From the NCBI RefSeq assembly GCF_015840715.1, contig NZ_CP060397.1, forward strand, positions 1,818,686 to 1,882,685: a stretch of DNA of 64,000 nucleotides, read 5' to 3'. The first letter of the stretch is position 1, and the number at the start of each line of letters is the position of its first letter. A program made the translations under genes and the position numbers. Source of the stretch: Synechococcus sp. CBW1004 (GTDB lineage: Bacteria; Cyanobacteriota; Cyanobacteriia; PCC-6307; Cyanobiaceae). This document shows positions 27,844-37,743 of the stretch, one piece after another. The notes beneath the pieces were generated by a model. The model was not told where the DNA came from. It did no database searches and saw only the letters and a program-made list of their open reading frames with translations.

Positions 27844-29157
27844 TCAGCTACCCTCCAGCGCCGCCAGGGCCTTCTCCAGGGCCAGGGCGACGTGGGCGTG
27901 GTGGGTGCCGCCCTGCACATAGAGCACGTAGGGCTCGCGCAGCGGCCCGTCGGCGGAGAACTCACTGGTGCTGCCGTCGATGAAGCTGCCCCCCGCCATC
28001 ACCAGTTCGCTGGCGTAGCCGGGCATCGGCGCCGGCACCGGATCGAGGTACGACCCCACCGGCGAGCAGCTCTGGAAGGCGCGGCAGACGGTCTTGATCC
28101 GCTCCGGCGAGCCCAGGCGCACCGCCTGGATCACATCGCTGCGGGGGCCGCCCGGCAGAGGGTTCACCGCATAGCCCAGGTCGTGGAACACCTGCGCCAC
28201 CAGCTCGGCGCCGATCAGGGCCTCGGCCACCATCTGCGGCGCCAGAAACAGCCCCTGGAACAGCAGCCGGTTCAGATCGAAGCTGGTGCCCCCCTCGCTG
28301 CCGATGCCCGGCGCCGTCAGCCGGCAGCAGGCCTGCTCCACCAGCTCCGCCCGGCCGGCGACGTAACCGCCGGTGGGGGCGATCGTGCCGCCCAGATTCT
28401 TGATCAGCGAGCCGGCGATCAGGTCGGCGCCCACCGCCGTGGGCTCCTGCTCCTCCACCAGCTCGCCGTAGCAGTTGTCGACGAACACCAGGCACTCCGG
28501 CCGGACTGCCTTGACCCGCTCCACCAGGGCTCCGATCTCGGCCACCGACAGGGAGGGGCGCCAGCTGTAGCCGCAGCTGCGCTGGATCAGCACCATCCGC
28601 GTCGGCACCGCCAGCGCTGCGTCGATCCGCTCCAGATCCACCCGGCCCGCCGCCGTGAGCCGCAGTTCGTCGTAGGTGATGCCGAACTCGGCCAGGGAGC
28701 CCTGCCCTGTGCCGCGCAGGCCGATCACCTCCTCGAGGGTGTCGTAGGGCCGGCCGGTCAGCGCCAGCAGGCGATCACCCGGACGCAGCACGCCATACAG
28801 GGCCGCGGCGATGGCGTGGGTGCCGCTGACGAACTGCAGCCGCACGGCCGCCGCTTCGGCCTCCAGCACCTGCGCGAAGACGCGATCGAGGGTCTCTCGG
28901 CCCAGGTCACCGTGGCCGTAGCCGCTCACGGAGGCGAAGTGGTGCACCCCCACCCGCTCGGCGGCGAAGGCCGCCAGCACCCGCTCCAGACGCTGGCGCA
29001 CGGCCGTGGTGCGGGCGGCCGCCAGCGGGGCGATCGCCTGCAGCGCCCTGGCCACCCGCTCGGCGGCCTCCCCGCTGCAGGTGGCGACGCCTGCCGTCTG
29101 TTGGAAGGGGGAATCTGCGCTGGAGAGAGACAGGAGAGGCAGGCCGGCTGGAGCCAT
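27844..29157 (-). CDS. Methionine gamma-lyase family (aluminium-resistance-type) PLP protein
   Basis: 437 residues, normal for this COG4100-type family. PLP enzyme features: FVSGTHAIAAALYGVLRPGD, GITYDELRLTA, IQRSCGYSWRPSL, VFVDNCYGELVEEQEP, and the Schiff-base lysine in SLIKNLGGTIAPTGGYVAGR (about residue 253). The name aluminium resistance is historical; the substrate is not known, probably a sulfur amino acid derivative. The ATG at 29157 was chosen because the upstream frame has low-complexity sequence. It converges with the DUF2442 gene, 21 bp between stops, and is divergent from the first desaturase. Confidence 0.9.
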   Translation of the reverse strand: MAPAGLPLLSLSSADSPFQQTAGVATCSGEAAERVARALQAIAPLAAARTTAVRQRLERVLAAFAAERVGVHHFASVSGYGHGDLGRETLDRVFAQVLEAEAAAVRLQFVSGTHAIAAALYGVLRPGDRLLALTGRPYDTLEEVIGLRGTGQGSLAEFGITYDELRLTAAGRVDLERIDAALAVPTRMVLIQRSCGYSWRPSLSVAEIGALVERVKAVRPECLVFVDNCYGELVEEQEPTAVGADLIAGSLIKNLGGTIAPTGGYVAGRAELVEQACCRLTAPGIGSEGGTSFDLNRLLFQGLFLAPQMVAEALIGAELVAQVFHDLGYAVNPLPGGPRSDVIQAVRLGSPERIKTVCRAFQSCSPVGSYLDPVPAPMPGYASELVMAGGSFIDGSTSEFSADGPLREPYVLYVQGGTHHAHVALALEKALAALEGS

Positions 29158-29367
29158 CGTGCCCGGCGGCGCTCCACTCCCCGGCGCTGATCGGCAAGGG
29201 CCCCCGCCGTGCCTGCGGGCCGGCGCGCAGGCGCATCCGGCCACCCTGCTGCAGCGCGCTCAGCCGCCCTGAGGTCGGTGACAGCACGTTGAGACGGCCG
29301 TGGAACCTCCCGGGGGCCTTGCTGTCCCACCGCTAGATTCCTGCGTCGCCTTCCGCCGCTGAACGCC

Positions 29368-30339
29368 TTGCCCGTTCGTCCGCCAGCCGACCCCGATGCG
29401 GCGGCCCGCGACATCCTCCGGATTCCCCATCCCGGCGAACCGCTCGAATCCGCCCCGTCCGTGCGGCGGGAGCGAGCCCTGCGTGAGGGAATGAGCGTGG
29501 CGCGGCAGCCCCTGCCGCCCCGCCAGCGCAAGATCAAGCTCGGCACCACGGGCTTCATGCTGGCGATCCACATCGGCGCCGTGGCCGCCCTGCTGCCCAT
29601 GTACCGCAGCTGGCAGGGCCTGGCTGTTCTGGCGGTCCTCTACTGGATGACGGTGCTGGGGGTCACCCTCGGCCTGCATCGGCTGGTGGCCCACCGCGGC
29701 TTCGAGGCGCCCCGCTGGCTGGAGCGGCTGCTGGTGCTGATGGGCACCCTGGCCTGCCAGAGCGGTCCGATCGAATGGGTGGGGCTGCATCGCCATCACC
29801 ATCTGTTCTCCGATCAGCCCAACGATCACCACGACGCTGCCCGCGGCCTGTGGTGGGCCCACAGCGAGTGGATGCTGCACGACATCCCGGCCCTGCGCGA
29901 GATCCACCGCTTCACCGGCGACCTGGAGCGCGATCCTTTCTATCGCTGGCTGGATCGCTGGTTCCTGCTGCTGCAGATCCCCCTGGGGCTGATGCTCTAC
30001 GCCTATGGCGAAGCCGCCGGGGTGCATGGCGGCGGCCTGGGCCTGGTGCTGTGGGGCATTCCCCTGCGCCTGGTGCTCGTCTACCACGTCACCTGGCTGG
30101 TGAATTCGGCCACCCACGCCTTCGGCTACCGCAACTTCGACTGCCCCGATCGCTCCCGCAACTGCTGGTGGGTGGCGCTGCTCACCTTCGGCGAGGGCTG
30201 GCACAACAACCACCACGCCCATCCCGCCAGCGCCCGCCACGGGCTGCGCTGGTACGAGTTCGACATCACCTGGCAGCACATCCGCCTGCTGCGCGCCCTG
30301 GGCCTGGCCCGGCGCCTGCGGGTGGCGCGGCTGCCGTGA
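29368..30339 (+). CDS. Fatty acid desaturase, DesC-like (copy 1)
   Basis: Up to 323 residues. Three histidine boxes are complete: HRLVAHR, HRHHH and HNNHH, with hydrophobic pairs between ([39 protein letters not shown]). This is the membrane diiron acyl-lipid or acyl-CoA delta-9 desaturase family; products adjust membrane fluidity to temperature. The start is uncertain: TTG at 29368 gives an N-terminal extension like that of its paralogue, while ATG at 29491 removes it. The paralogue lies at 32322 in the same direction with two unrelated genes between. Confidence 0.92.
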   Translation: MPVRPPADPDAAARDILRIPHPGEPLESAPSVRRERALREGMSVARQPLPPRQRKIKLGTTGFMLAIHIGAVAALLPMYRSWQGLAVLAVLYWMTVLGVTLGLHRLVAHRGFEAPRWLERLLVLMGTLACQSGPIEWVGLHRHHHLFSDQPNDHHDAARGLWWAHSEWMLHDIPALREIHRFTGDLERDPFYRWLDRWFLLLQIPLGLMLYAYGEAAGVHGGGLGLVLWGIPLRLVLVYHVTWLVNSATHAFGYRNFDCPDRSRNCWWVALLTFGEGWHNNHHAHPASARHGLRWYEFDITWQHIRLLRALGLARRLRVARLP

Positions 30340-30425
30340 GCGGTGCGGGCTCCCTGCCATCGTGCAAGCTGTCCCACGCCTGCAGCCCCTTCGCTCAGCG
30401 GGCAGCTCTTCTGTGATCAACGGCC

Positions 30426-31253
30426 ATGGAACGCTGGGAATACCAGGTGGTCCACCTCAACGTCGAAGGAGGCCAGACGCCTCCAGCCGGTGGCCCGGCC
30501 CGCCAGGGGCCTCCAGCCCCGCAGCAGCGACCCGAAGCCGTGTTCTCGAAGGAATATCTCGAGAAGGAATTCCCCGGTTTCTACAGCTCCCAGCCAGGCG
30601 GCGGCTCGGCCCAGGCCAAGGATCATCCCGCCAATCAGCTGCGGACCTTTCTCAACAATCAGGGCCAGCAGGGTTGGCAGCTGCTGGGCTTCTTCCCGGT
30701 GGGCCAGCTGACGATGATCATCTTCCGTCGGCCGCAGCGCACCTCCCCCTCCGTTGGCACTGCCACCTCCGTCGGCGCCTCCCCCGAACGGCGCGACGGT
30801 GCTCCCCTGCCGCCGGCTCCCGAAGTCGCCACCGCGCCAGCTTCTCCCGAGGCGGCAGCCCCCGCGCCCCCGCCGAGCGCGCCACCACAACCATCGACTG
30901 AGCTGCTTGCGCGCATCCTCGAGCGACTTGAGGCGCTCGAGCGCCGCCTGCCGGCTGCCTCCTCGTCCACGGCGGAGCCGGATCCCTGGGCCGATCTGGA
31001 GGACGGCGCGATCCTGCCGCCCCAGCGCTGGGGCGAGCTCGAGGACCAGCCGCGCCTGTCGACGCCGGCGGCGGCCCGTGCCCTGGGCTTCCGCAGCGCG
31101 GCCAGCCTGCTCAACCTGGCCGCCCGCAACGGCTACCGCCAGGGCCTGGTCAAGCGGGGTCTCGCATCCACGCTGGCGGTCTACATGGGCAGCGAGACGA
31201 GCGGCCGTGGCGACCGCCATGTCTGGGTGGTGCTGCCGATCCCGGACAGCTGA
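30426..31253 (+). CDS. DUF4177-like N-terminal domain protein, cyanobacterial
   Basis: 275 residues of unknown function. The N-terminus (MERWEYQVVHLNVEG) and later LRTFLNNQGQQGWQLLGFFPVGQLTMIIFRRP follow the DUF4177 pattern of strands and the GW(E/Q)L motif, interrupted by a Gln/Pro-rich insert. A Pro/Ala linker (about 105-160) and a short coiled stretch (LLARILERLEALERRL) lead to a C-terminal part (AAARALGFRSAASLLNLAARNGYRQGLVKRG) that looks helix-turn-helix-like. Predicted cytoplasmic. Confidence 0.7.
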   Translation: MERWEYQVVHLNVEGGQTPPAGGPARQGPPAPQQRPEAVFSKEYLEKEFPGFYSSQPGGGSAQAKDHPANQLRTFLNNQGQQGWQLLGFFPVGQLTMIIFRRPQRTSPSVGTATSVGASPERRDGAPLPPAPEVATAPASPEAAAPAPPPSAPPQPSTELLARILERLEALERRLPAASSSTAEPDPWADLEDGAILPPQRWGELEDQPRLSTPAAARALGFRSAASLLNLAARNGYRQGLVKRGLASTLAVYMGSETSGRGDRHVWVVLPIPDS

Positions 31254-31336
31254 GCAGCGACCACGTCCTTCCCGGGATCCGTGCCTGACGCCGTTGCTGA
31301 TCCCGCCGACTGCCGACCGCCGACTGGCGGCTCCGG

Positions 31337-32146
31337 TCAGGGGAGGGCGTTCCCCACGCCGGCCTCGCCGGCCGCCACCTCCTGGAGCTGGCTGCGGATG
31401 GCGCTGGCCAGATCTCCGGCGCCGTTGCCGGCCAGGCGGCTGGCCTGCCGCCGCAGCAGGGCCAGGAACGGATCGGGGGCCAGCTCGGCCGTGCCGGGGC
31501 CGCCCAGGGTGGCGAGGGTGCGGCGCAGGTCGGGCAGTTCGCCGTCGAGCTCGCCTGCGCTGTACTCCCGCTGGCCGGCCATCACCTCCGCGAACCGTTC
31601 ACGGCGCGCGCGGCGGGCCACCGGATAGGCGGCCATCACCGTGTCGCGGCACTGGCGCCAGGGGCGTCCGGCGGTGAACAGGGCCGCCAGGGCCGCCGAG
31701 AGGGCCGGCGCCTCGCTCTCGCTGATGTGCAGGTCGAAGGCCGGGGGGGCGGGGCGCAGGCCCACGAACAGCTCCAGCAGATCGCCGCTTCCGAGCACCG
31801 TGTCATCGGCGTCGCGCACCGGCAGGGCGGAGGACTGCAGCGCCTCGATCAGCTCCGGATGGCCCGCCAGCAGGGTGGTGGCCCGTTCGGGGCTGAGCCG
31901 CCCGTCCGGGGCCTCCCGGGCCAGCCACAGGTTGATGCTCCCCAGGGCCAGGAAGACCTCCGGTCCGGGCGAGGCGAGCTTGCCGTTGCGCAGCATCGAC
32001 AGCTGGGAGTTGTGCACGCGGCCGCAGTCGAGGGCCTCGGCCAGCGCCGGCAGGATCCGCTGCGACCAGCCATTGCGGGCATGCCACACCCGGATCAGAT
32101 GGGCGAAGGCGACGCGGCCGCTCTCGACGGAGTTTCGGTAACCCAT
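31337..32146 (-). CDS. Hypothetical protein with HTH-like N-terminal region
   Basis: 269 residues from ATG 32146. The N-terminal third (LIRVWHARNGWSQRILPALAEALDC, then VHNSQLSMLRNGKLASPGPEVFLALGSIN) resembles an XRE-like helix-turn-helix core; the rest is helical and has no family I recognise. Conserved-looking, with codon use like the genome. It is divergent from the second desaturase with 175 bp between, where a perfect palindrome lies, so local regulation is possible but unproven. Confidence 0.65.
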   Translation of the reverse strand: MGYRNSVESGRVAFAHLIRVWHARNGWSQRILPALAEALDCGRVHNSQLSMLRNGKLASPGPEVFLALGSINLWLAREAPDGRLSPERATTLLAGHPELIEALQSSALPVRDADDTVLGSGDLLELFVGLRPAPPAFDLHISESEAPALSAALAALFTAGRPWRQCRDTVMAAYPVARRARRERFAEVMAGQREYSAGELDGELPDLRRTLATLGGPGTAELAPDPFLALLRRQASRLAGNGAGDLASAIRSQLQEVAAGEAGVGNALP

Positions 32147-32284
32147 GCCCTCCCGCGGACGGTGTGAATGGCGCTGTGAGCGATGCAGTGAGCGACCCGC
32201 TCGCGATCCGGACCGGAGGTGCGTTCGGAGGGGGATCCGATCCGAAACCCGTGCGACCGGGTTGCCTTGATCAGAATTCGTATT

Positions 32285-32298
32285 GCTACGATCGTAGC
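32285..32298 (+). promoter_or_regulatory. 14-bp perfect palindrome upstream of desaturase copy 2
   Basis: GCTACGATCGTAGC is its own reverse complement and lies 24 bp before the desaturase ATG, in an AT-richer patch of the divergent intergenic region. It could be an operator for the desaturase or the HTH-like gene. Confidence 0.4.
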
Positions 32299-32321
32299 GT
32301 TCGATCCGGAGCCGGTCCGTC

Positions 32322-33302
32322 ATGGCCGCCACACCTTCCTCCCGCCCAGCGCGCCCCGGCGGGCTGCATGCACAGCACACCCGTCGCTGCGCCACCATCA
32401 ACACCGGCGCCGACTCCCTGCGTCGGGCCCAGTCCTTGCATCGGCCCCGTCACGGGGAGATGGCCGTGGCGCCGCAGAAGGGTCGCAACTGGGGCGTCAT
32501 CGCCTTCATGGCGGCCATTCACGTGCTGGCGGTGGTGGCCCTGCTGCCGCAGTTCTGGAGTCTTCCCGCCGTCGCCACCCTGCTGATCCTCTACTGGGTC
32601 ACCGCCTGCCTCGGCGTCACCATCGGCTACCACCGCCTGCTCAGCCACCGCGCCTTCCGGCTGCCCCAGTGGCTGGAGCGCTTCTTCGCCACCTGCGGCG
32701 CCCTCAGCTGCCAGCACGGTCCGATCGACTGGGTGGGGCTGCACCGCCACCACCACAAGTTCTCCGATACGGATGCCGATCACCACGACAGCAACAAGGG
32801 CTTCTGGTGGAGCCACATGGGCTGGATGCTCGAGGCGGTGCCCGCCCTGGCCTCGGTGCCCCGTCTCACCGGTGATCTGGCCGCCGATCCCTACTACCGC
32901 TGGCTGAACAAGTGGTTCCTGGTGCTGCAGCTGCCCCTCGCCGCCCTGCTGTTCTGGATCGGCACCGTCACCGGCGCCGGCGGCTGGGCCCTCGTCCTCT
33001 GGGGCATCCCGCTGCGTCTGGTGCTCGTCTATCACGTCACCTGGCTGGTGAACTCGGCCACCCACTGCTGGGGTGAAGCCGTGCACGACAGCGGTGACAA
33101 GTCGCGCAACAACCTCTGGGTCGCCCTGTTCACCTTCGGCGAGGGCTGGCACAACAACCACCACGCCTACCCCCACTCCGCCCGCCACGGCTTCGGCCCC
33201 GGTCAGATCGACCTCACCTGGCAGCACATCCGTCTGCTGCGCGCCCTCGGCCTCGCCACCCAGGTCCGCCTGCCGCGGGCCGCGGCTCGGCCCATGTCGT
33301 AG
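32322..33302 (+). CDS. Fatty acid desaturase, DesC-like (copy 2)
   Basis: 326 residues, closely related to the gene at 29368. Histidine boxes HRLLSHR, HRHHH and HNNHH are complete. The two share long identical stretches such as [22 protein letters not shown] and [12 protein letters not shown]-type ends, and the region LLRALGLA near the C-terminus. It should be a membrane delta-9-type acyl-lipid desaturase. The first 46 residues are Ser/Arg/Thr-rich; an internal ATG at 32460 ([12 protein letters not shown]) is an alternative. rplI follows 44 bp downstream. Confidence 0.93.
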   Translation: MAATPSSRPARPGGLHAQHTRRCATINTGADSLRRAQSLHRPRHGEMAVAPQKGRNWGVIAFMAAIHVLAVVALLPQFWSLPAVATLLILYWVTACLGVTIGYHRLLSHRAFRLPQWLERFFATCGALSCQHGPIDWVGLHRHHHKFSDTDADHHDSNKGFWWSHMGWMLEAVPALASVPRLTGDLAADPYYRWLNKWFLVLQLPLAALLFWIGTVTGAGGWALVLWGIPLRLVLVYHVTWLVNSATHCWGEAVHDSGDKSRNNLWVALFTFGEGWHNNHHAYPHSARHGFGPGQIDLTWQHIRLLRALGLATQVRLPRAAARPMS

Positions 33303-33346
33303 GTTGGCCGATCGGATTTCATACCCGGCGAACGGTTCGGACAGTC

Positions 33347-33805
33347 ATGGCCAAGCGTGTACAGGTGGTGCTCAATGAGGACGTGCTGAGCCTCGGCAAG
33401 GACGGCGATCTCGTCGAGGTCGCCCCCGGCTACGCCCGCAACTTCCTCGTCCCCACCGGCAAGGCTGTGCCGGTCACTGCGGCGGTCCTCCGCCAGGTGG
33501 AGCACCGCCGCGCCAAGGAGGCCGAGCGTCAGGCCGCCCTCAAGGCCGAAGCCGAAGCCTTCCGCACGGCTCTGGCCACCATCGGCCGCTTCACCGTCAA
33601 GAAGCAGACCGGCGGCGATGACGTCCTCTTCGGCACCGTCACCAACGGCGACGTCGCCGAGGCGATCGAAGCGGCCACCAAGAAGGAGGTCGACCGCCGC
33701 GACATCCTCGTCCCCGAAATCCACCGCACCGGCGCCTACAAGGTGCAGATCAAGCTCCACCCCGAAGTCACCGCCGAGATCAACCTCGAAGTCGTCAGCT
33801 ACTGA
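33347..33805 (+). CDS. rplI: 50S ribosomal protein L9
   Basis: 152 residues, normal for bL9. N-terminal RNA-binding domain [32 protein letters not shown], long connecting helix (about 45-80), C-terminal domain with [44 protein letters not shown]. It is followed by a strong terminator and then dnaB, the common rplI-dnaB order, which here is on separate transcripts at least in part. Confidence 0.99.
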   Translation: MAKRVQVVLNEDVLSLGKDGDLVEVAPGYARNFLVPTGKAVPVTAAVLRQVEHRRAKEAERQAALKAEAEAFRTALATIGRFTVKKQTGGDDVLFGTVTNGDVAEAIEAATKKEVDRRDILVPEIHRTGAYKVQIKLHPEVTAEINLEVVSY

Positions 33806-33833
33806 CCCCCCCCTACGGGGGGTTCGCATTGGG

Positions 33834-33871
33834 GGGCTGCAGCCGGAGGGTTCCGGAGGCAGCCCTTTTTT
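33834..33871 (+). terminator. Rho-independent terminator after rplI
   Basis: GGGCTGC (33834-33840) pairs with GCAGCCC (33859-33865), with an inner CCGGA/TCCGG stem, and six T follow. It sits 29 bp after the rplI stop. From here to the dnaB start at 34169 (about 300 bp) I see no gene, only GC-rich non-coding sequence that must hold the dnaB promoter. Confidence 0.88.
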
Positions 33872-34168
33872 GTGGGGTTTCGGAGGCCCCTGTCGGGCGC
33901 TGCGGCCATGGGGTGATGGCCCGCCGGGGCCTCCCGCTCACGGCTTCGGGCTGGAGGCGCGAGCGGCGGCCAGGCGGGCGGCATGGTCCAGCAGTGGTGC
34001 CTGTGTCAATGCCGCACACCAGATGTGGTGGTCTCCCCCTGGCGATCCGCCCCACCCGCGGCGATGATGGATCTCCCCTCCCGCACGCGGCCACCCCCTG
34101 GCGCCACCGCCTCCCGCCACGGCCGCCACAGTGGAGCCCTGTCCCTTTGCCCCCGTTGAGGTTCTGCC

Positions 34169-35626
34169 ATGGTGAGCGTCCCCCTGGCCGGCGGCTCCTC
34201 CACCTCCGAGCTGGAACCGGGTGGCGCTCCCGGCGGGCCTGCCGGCGGCAGTGCATCGGCGGGAGGGCGTCGGGGTCGCCGCTCCCAGGACGCCGCCGAG
34301 TTCGAGGCGCTCAGCGATGCGGTGCCGCCTCAGAACATGGAGGCCGAGGAGGCGGTGCTGGGCGGCATCCTGCTCGATCCCGAGGCCATCGGCCGCGTCG
34401 CCGACGTGCTCCAGCCCGAGGCCTTCTATCTCGGCGCCCACCGCGAGATCTATCGCACCGCCCTGATGCTGCACAGCCAGGGCAAGCCCACCGATCTCAC
34501 CGCCATGTGCGCCTGGCTGGCGGACACGGGCCATCTCGAGAAGGTGGGCGGCTCGGCGCGGCTGGTGGAGCTGGTGGAGCGCACCCTCACCACCGCCTCG
34601 ATCGACCAGGTGGCGCGCCTGGTGATGGACAAGTACCTGCGCCGCCAGCTGATCCGTTCCGGCAACGAGGTGATCCGGCTCGGCTTCGATCAGAGCAAGC
34701 CGATGGAGCAGGTGCTCGATGAGGCCGAGCAGACGATCTTCGCGATCAGCCAGGAGAAGCCCTCCACCGGCCTCACCCCCACCGCCGAGATCCTCACCAG
34801 CACCTTCGAGGAGATCGAGAGCCGCTCGCTGGGCACGGCCGTCGCCGGCATCCCGGTCAACTTCTACGACCTCGACGCCATGACCCAGGGGCTGCAGCGC
34901 AGCGATCTGATCATCGTCGCCGGCCGCCCGGCCATGGGCAAGACGGCCATCACCCTCAACCTGGCCAAGAACGTCGCCCAGCTGCACGGGCTGCCGGTGT
35001 GCCTGTTCTCACTGGAGATGAGCAAGGAGCAGCTCACCTATCGGCTGCTGGCGATGGAGACGGGCATCGAGAGCGGCCGCCTGCGCACCGGCAGGCTGCA
35101 GCAGGAGGAGTGGCCGCTGTTGGGGCAGGGCATCAACAGCCTCGGCCAGCTGCCGATCTTCATCGACGACAAGCCCAACTCCGGTGTGCTCGAGATGCGC
35201 TCGCTCTGCCGCCGCCTGATGGCCGAAAGCGGCAAGGAGCTGGGTCTGGTGGTGATCGACTACCTGCAGCTGATGGAGGGCAGCGGCAGCGACAACCGTG
35301 TGCAGGAGCTCTCGCGCATCACCCGCGGCCTCAAGCAGATGGCACGCGAGCTCAACGTGCCGGTGGTGGCCCTCTCCCAGCTCAGCCGTGGCGTCGAGGC
35401 GCGCACCAACAAGCGGCCGATGCTCTCCGATCTGCGGGAATCCGGCTCGATCGAGCAGGACGCCGACCTGGTGCTGATGATCTACCGCGACGAGTACTAC
35501 AACCCTGAGACGCCCGATCGCGGCATCACCGAGGTGATCGTCACCAAGCACCGCAACGGCCCGGTGGGCACCTGCAAGCTGCTGTTCGAGCCCCAGTTCA
35601 CCCGCTTCCGCAACCTGGCCGCCTGA
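34169..35626 (+). CDS. dnaB: Replicative DNA helicase
   Basis: 485 residues with no intein. A Gly/Ser-rich N-terminal tail (1-45) is followed by the DnaB N-terminal domain (VPPQNMEAEEAVLGGILLDPEAIGRV, about 52-155) and the RecA-like C-terminal domain with Walker A GRPAMGKTA (about 252), LFSLEMSKEQL, VVIDYLQLMEGS and LSDLRESGSIEQDADLVLMIYRDEYY. It unwinds DNA ahead of the replication fork as a hexamer. Expected to bind DnaG and the clamp loader. The long low-complexity N-terminal tail is typical of GC-rich cyanobacterial DnaB. Confidence 0.98.
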   Translation: MVSVPLAGGSSTSELEPGGAPGGPAGGSASAGGRRGRRSQDAAEFEALSDAVPPQNMEAEEAVLGGILLDPEAIGRVADVLQPEAFYLGAHREIYRTALMLHSQGKPTDLTAMCAWLADTGHLEKVGGSARLVELVERTLTTASIDQVARLVMDKYLRRQLIRSGNEVIRLGFDQSKPMEQVLDEAEQTIFAISQEKPSTGLTPTAEILTSTFEEIESRSLGTAVAGIPVNFYDLDAMTQGLQRSDLIIVAGRPAMGKTAITLNLAKNVAQLHGLPVCLFSLEMSKEQLTYRLLAMETGIESGRLRTGRLQQEEWPLLGQGINSLGQLPIFIDDKPNSGVLEMRSLCRRLMAESGKELGLVVIDYLQLMEGSGSDNRVQELSRITRGLKQMARELNVPVVALSQLSRGVEARTNKRPMLSDLRESGSIEQDADLVLMIYRDEYYNPETPDRGITEVIVTKHRNGPVGTCKLLFEPQFTRFRNLAA

Positions 35627-35634
35627 CCAACAGC

Positions 35635-35666
35635 CTTGCGGCGTGAGCAACTGTCTTGCGGCGTGA
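35635..35666 (+). repeat. Two 12-bp direct repeats between dnaB and mnmG
   Basis: CTTGCGGCGTGA occurs at 35635-35646 and 35655-35666, 20 bp apart, directly after the dnaB stop. It may be a small slippage duplication. Confidence 0.6.
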
Positions 35667-35725
35667 AGCCCGCTCCCACTTCCGCAGGCGGCGAGTGCGT
35701 GGCGGTCGGCTCCTAGCGTGACTCC

Positions 35726-37690
35726 ATGGTTGACACTGCACCTCCCAGCGAATCCTTCGACGTGATCGTCGTCGGCGGCGGCCATGCCGGCTGTGAGGCG
35801 GCGCTGACCGCCGCGCGACTGGGCCTCAGCACGGCGCTGTTCGCTCTCAACCTCGACCGCATCGCCTGGCAGCCCTGCAACCCGGCCGTCGGCGGTCCGG
35901 CCAAGAGCCAGCTGGTGCATGAGGTGGACGCCCTCGGTGGTGTGATCGGCCGCCTCGCCGATGCCACCGCTCTGCAGAAGCGCATCCTCAATGCCAGTCG
36001 CGGCCCGGCGGTGTGGGCCCTGCGCGCCCAGACGGACAAGCGCCAGTACGCCCGCCAGATGCTGCAGCTGCTGCAGCACACCCCCAACCTGGCCCTGCGC
36101 GAGGCGATGGTCACCGGCCTGGTGATCGAGGGCGACGCCGATGGCGGCGGTGACAGCTGGCAGCCCGCCCACGGCCCTGCCGCGCGAGTCTGCGGGGTGC
36201 GCACCTACTTCGGGGGTGTCTACGGCGCCCGTGCCGTGATTCTCACCACCGGCACCTTTCTGGGTGGACGGATCTGGGTGGGCGATCGCTCCCTGCCGGC
36301 CGGCCGCGCCGGTGAACCGGCCGCCGAAGGCCTCACCGAGGCCCTGCGTCAGCTCGGGTTCCGGCTGGATCGCCTCAAGACCGGCACCCCCGCCCGTGTC
36401 GACCGCCGCAGCATCGCGCTCGATCAGCTTGAGGAGCAGCCCAGCGACGCCCACCACCGCTATTTCTCCTTCGATCCGGCCGCCTGGGCAAGTGGCGAGC
36501 CGATGAGCTGCCACATCACCCGCACCACCGCCTCCACCCATCAGCTGATCCGGGACAACCTGCATCTCACGCCGATCTACGGCGGCCATCTCGACAGCAA
36601 GGGCCCGCGCTACTGCCCCTCGATCGAGGACAAGATCGTGCGCTTCGCGGATAAGGACTCGCACCAGATCTTCCTCGAGCCCGAAGGGCGTGACACCCCC
36701 GAGATCTATGTGCAGGGCTTCTCCACCGGCCTACCTGAAAACCTGCAGCTCGCCTTGCTGCGTACGCTGCCGGGCCTGGAGGCCTGCGTGATGCTGCGCC
36801 CGGCCTATGCGGTCGACTACGACTATCTGCCGGCCACCCAGCTGCGTCCTTCGCTCGAGACGCGTCGCGTCGCCGGCCTGTTCAGCGCCGGTCAGCTCAA
36901 CGGCACCACCGGCTATGAGGAGGCCGCCGCCCAGGGCCTGGTGGCCGGCCTCAACGCCGCCCGCCTGCTGCGGGGGCAGGAGCCGGTGCACTTCCCCCGG
37001 GAGGGGAGCTACATCGGCACCCTGATCGATGATCTGATCAGCCGTGATCTGCGCGAGCCCTACCGGGTGCTCACCAGCCGCAGCGAATACCGCCTGGTGC
37101 TGCGCGGGGATAACGCCGATCGGCGCCTCACCCCTCTGGGCCATGAGCTGGGGCTGATCGACGAGCGCCGCTGGCAGATCTATCAGGACAAGCAGGAGCG
37201 GATCGAGGCGGAGAAACGCCGTCTCGAGACCGTGCGCCTCAAGGTGAGCGATGCCGCCGCCCCTGCCGTGGTGGCCGAAACGGGCGCCGCCATCAAGGGG
37301 TCGATCACGCTGGCGGACCTGCTGCGCCGTCCCGGCTTCCACCACGGCGATCTGGTGCGCCATGGCCTTGCCGATGCCGCGCTCCCTGCCGATGTGTGTG
37401 AAGGCGCTGAGATCGATATCCGCTACAGCGGCTACCTGGCCCGCCAGCAGCAGCAGATCGAGCAGGTGCGCCGCCAGCAGGGCCTGGCCATTCCCGCCGG
37501 CCTGGATTACGCCGCCATCGCCACCCTTTCGGCGGAGGCACGCGAGAAGCTGGCGGCGATCCAGCCGCTCACACTCGGGCAGGCGTCCCGCATTCCCGGC
37601 GTCAGCCCCGCCGACGTGCAGGCCCTGCTGCTGTGGCTTGAGCTGCGCCGCCGTCGTGAGGCCGTGCCCGCTGCGGTCCCCGGGCTCTGA
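35726..37690 (+). CDS. mnmG: tRNA uridine-5-carboxymethylaminomethyl modification enzyme
   Basis: 654 residues, normal for MnmG/GidA. FAD-binding motif [17 protein letters not shown] at residue 9, then [59 protein letters not shown], and the C-terminal helical domain with [27 protein letters not shown] and [13 protein letters not shown]. With MnmE it modifies the wobble uridine of certain tRNAs. It starts 99 bp after dnaB on the same strand. Confidence 0.98.
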   Translation: MVDTAPPSESFDVIVVGGGHAGCEAALTAARLGLSTALFALNLDRIAWQPCNPAVGGPAKSQLVHEVDALGGVIGRLADATALQKRILNASRGPAVWALRAQTDKRQYARQMLQLLQHTPNLALREAMVTGLVIEGDADGGGDSWQPAHGPAARVCGVRTYFGGVYGARAVILTTGTFLGGRIWVGDRSLPAGRAGEPAAEGLTEALRQLGFRLDRLKTGTPARVDRRSIALDQLEEQPSDAHHRYFSFDPAAWASGEPMSCHITRTTASTHQLIRDNLHLTPIYGGHLDSKGPRYCPSIEDKIVRFADKDSHQIFLEPEGRDTPEIYVQGFSTGLPENLQLALLRTLPGLEACVMLRPAYAVDYDYLPATQLRPSLETRRVAGLFSAGQLNGTTGYEEAAAQGLVAGLNAARLLRGQEPVHFPREGSYIGTLIDDLISRDLREPYRVLTSRSEYRLVLRGDNADRRLTPLGHELGLIDERRWQIYQDKQERIEAEKRRLETVRLKVSDAAAPAVVAETGAAIKGSITLADLLRRPGFHHGDLVRHGLADAALPADVCEGAEIDIRYSGYLARQQQQIEQVRRQQGLAIPAGLDYAAIATLSAEAREKLAAIQPLTLGQASRIPGVSPADVQALLLWLELRRRREAVPAAVPGL

Positions 37691-37743
37691 ACACCGCCTG
37701 CTGCCAGTACAGTTCGCCATCCCCTGAGCCCTCAGGACCGCAG

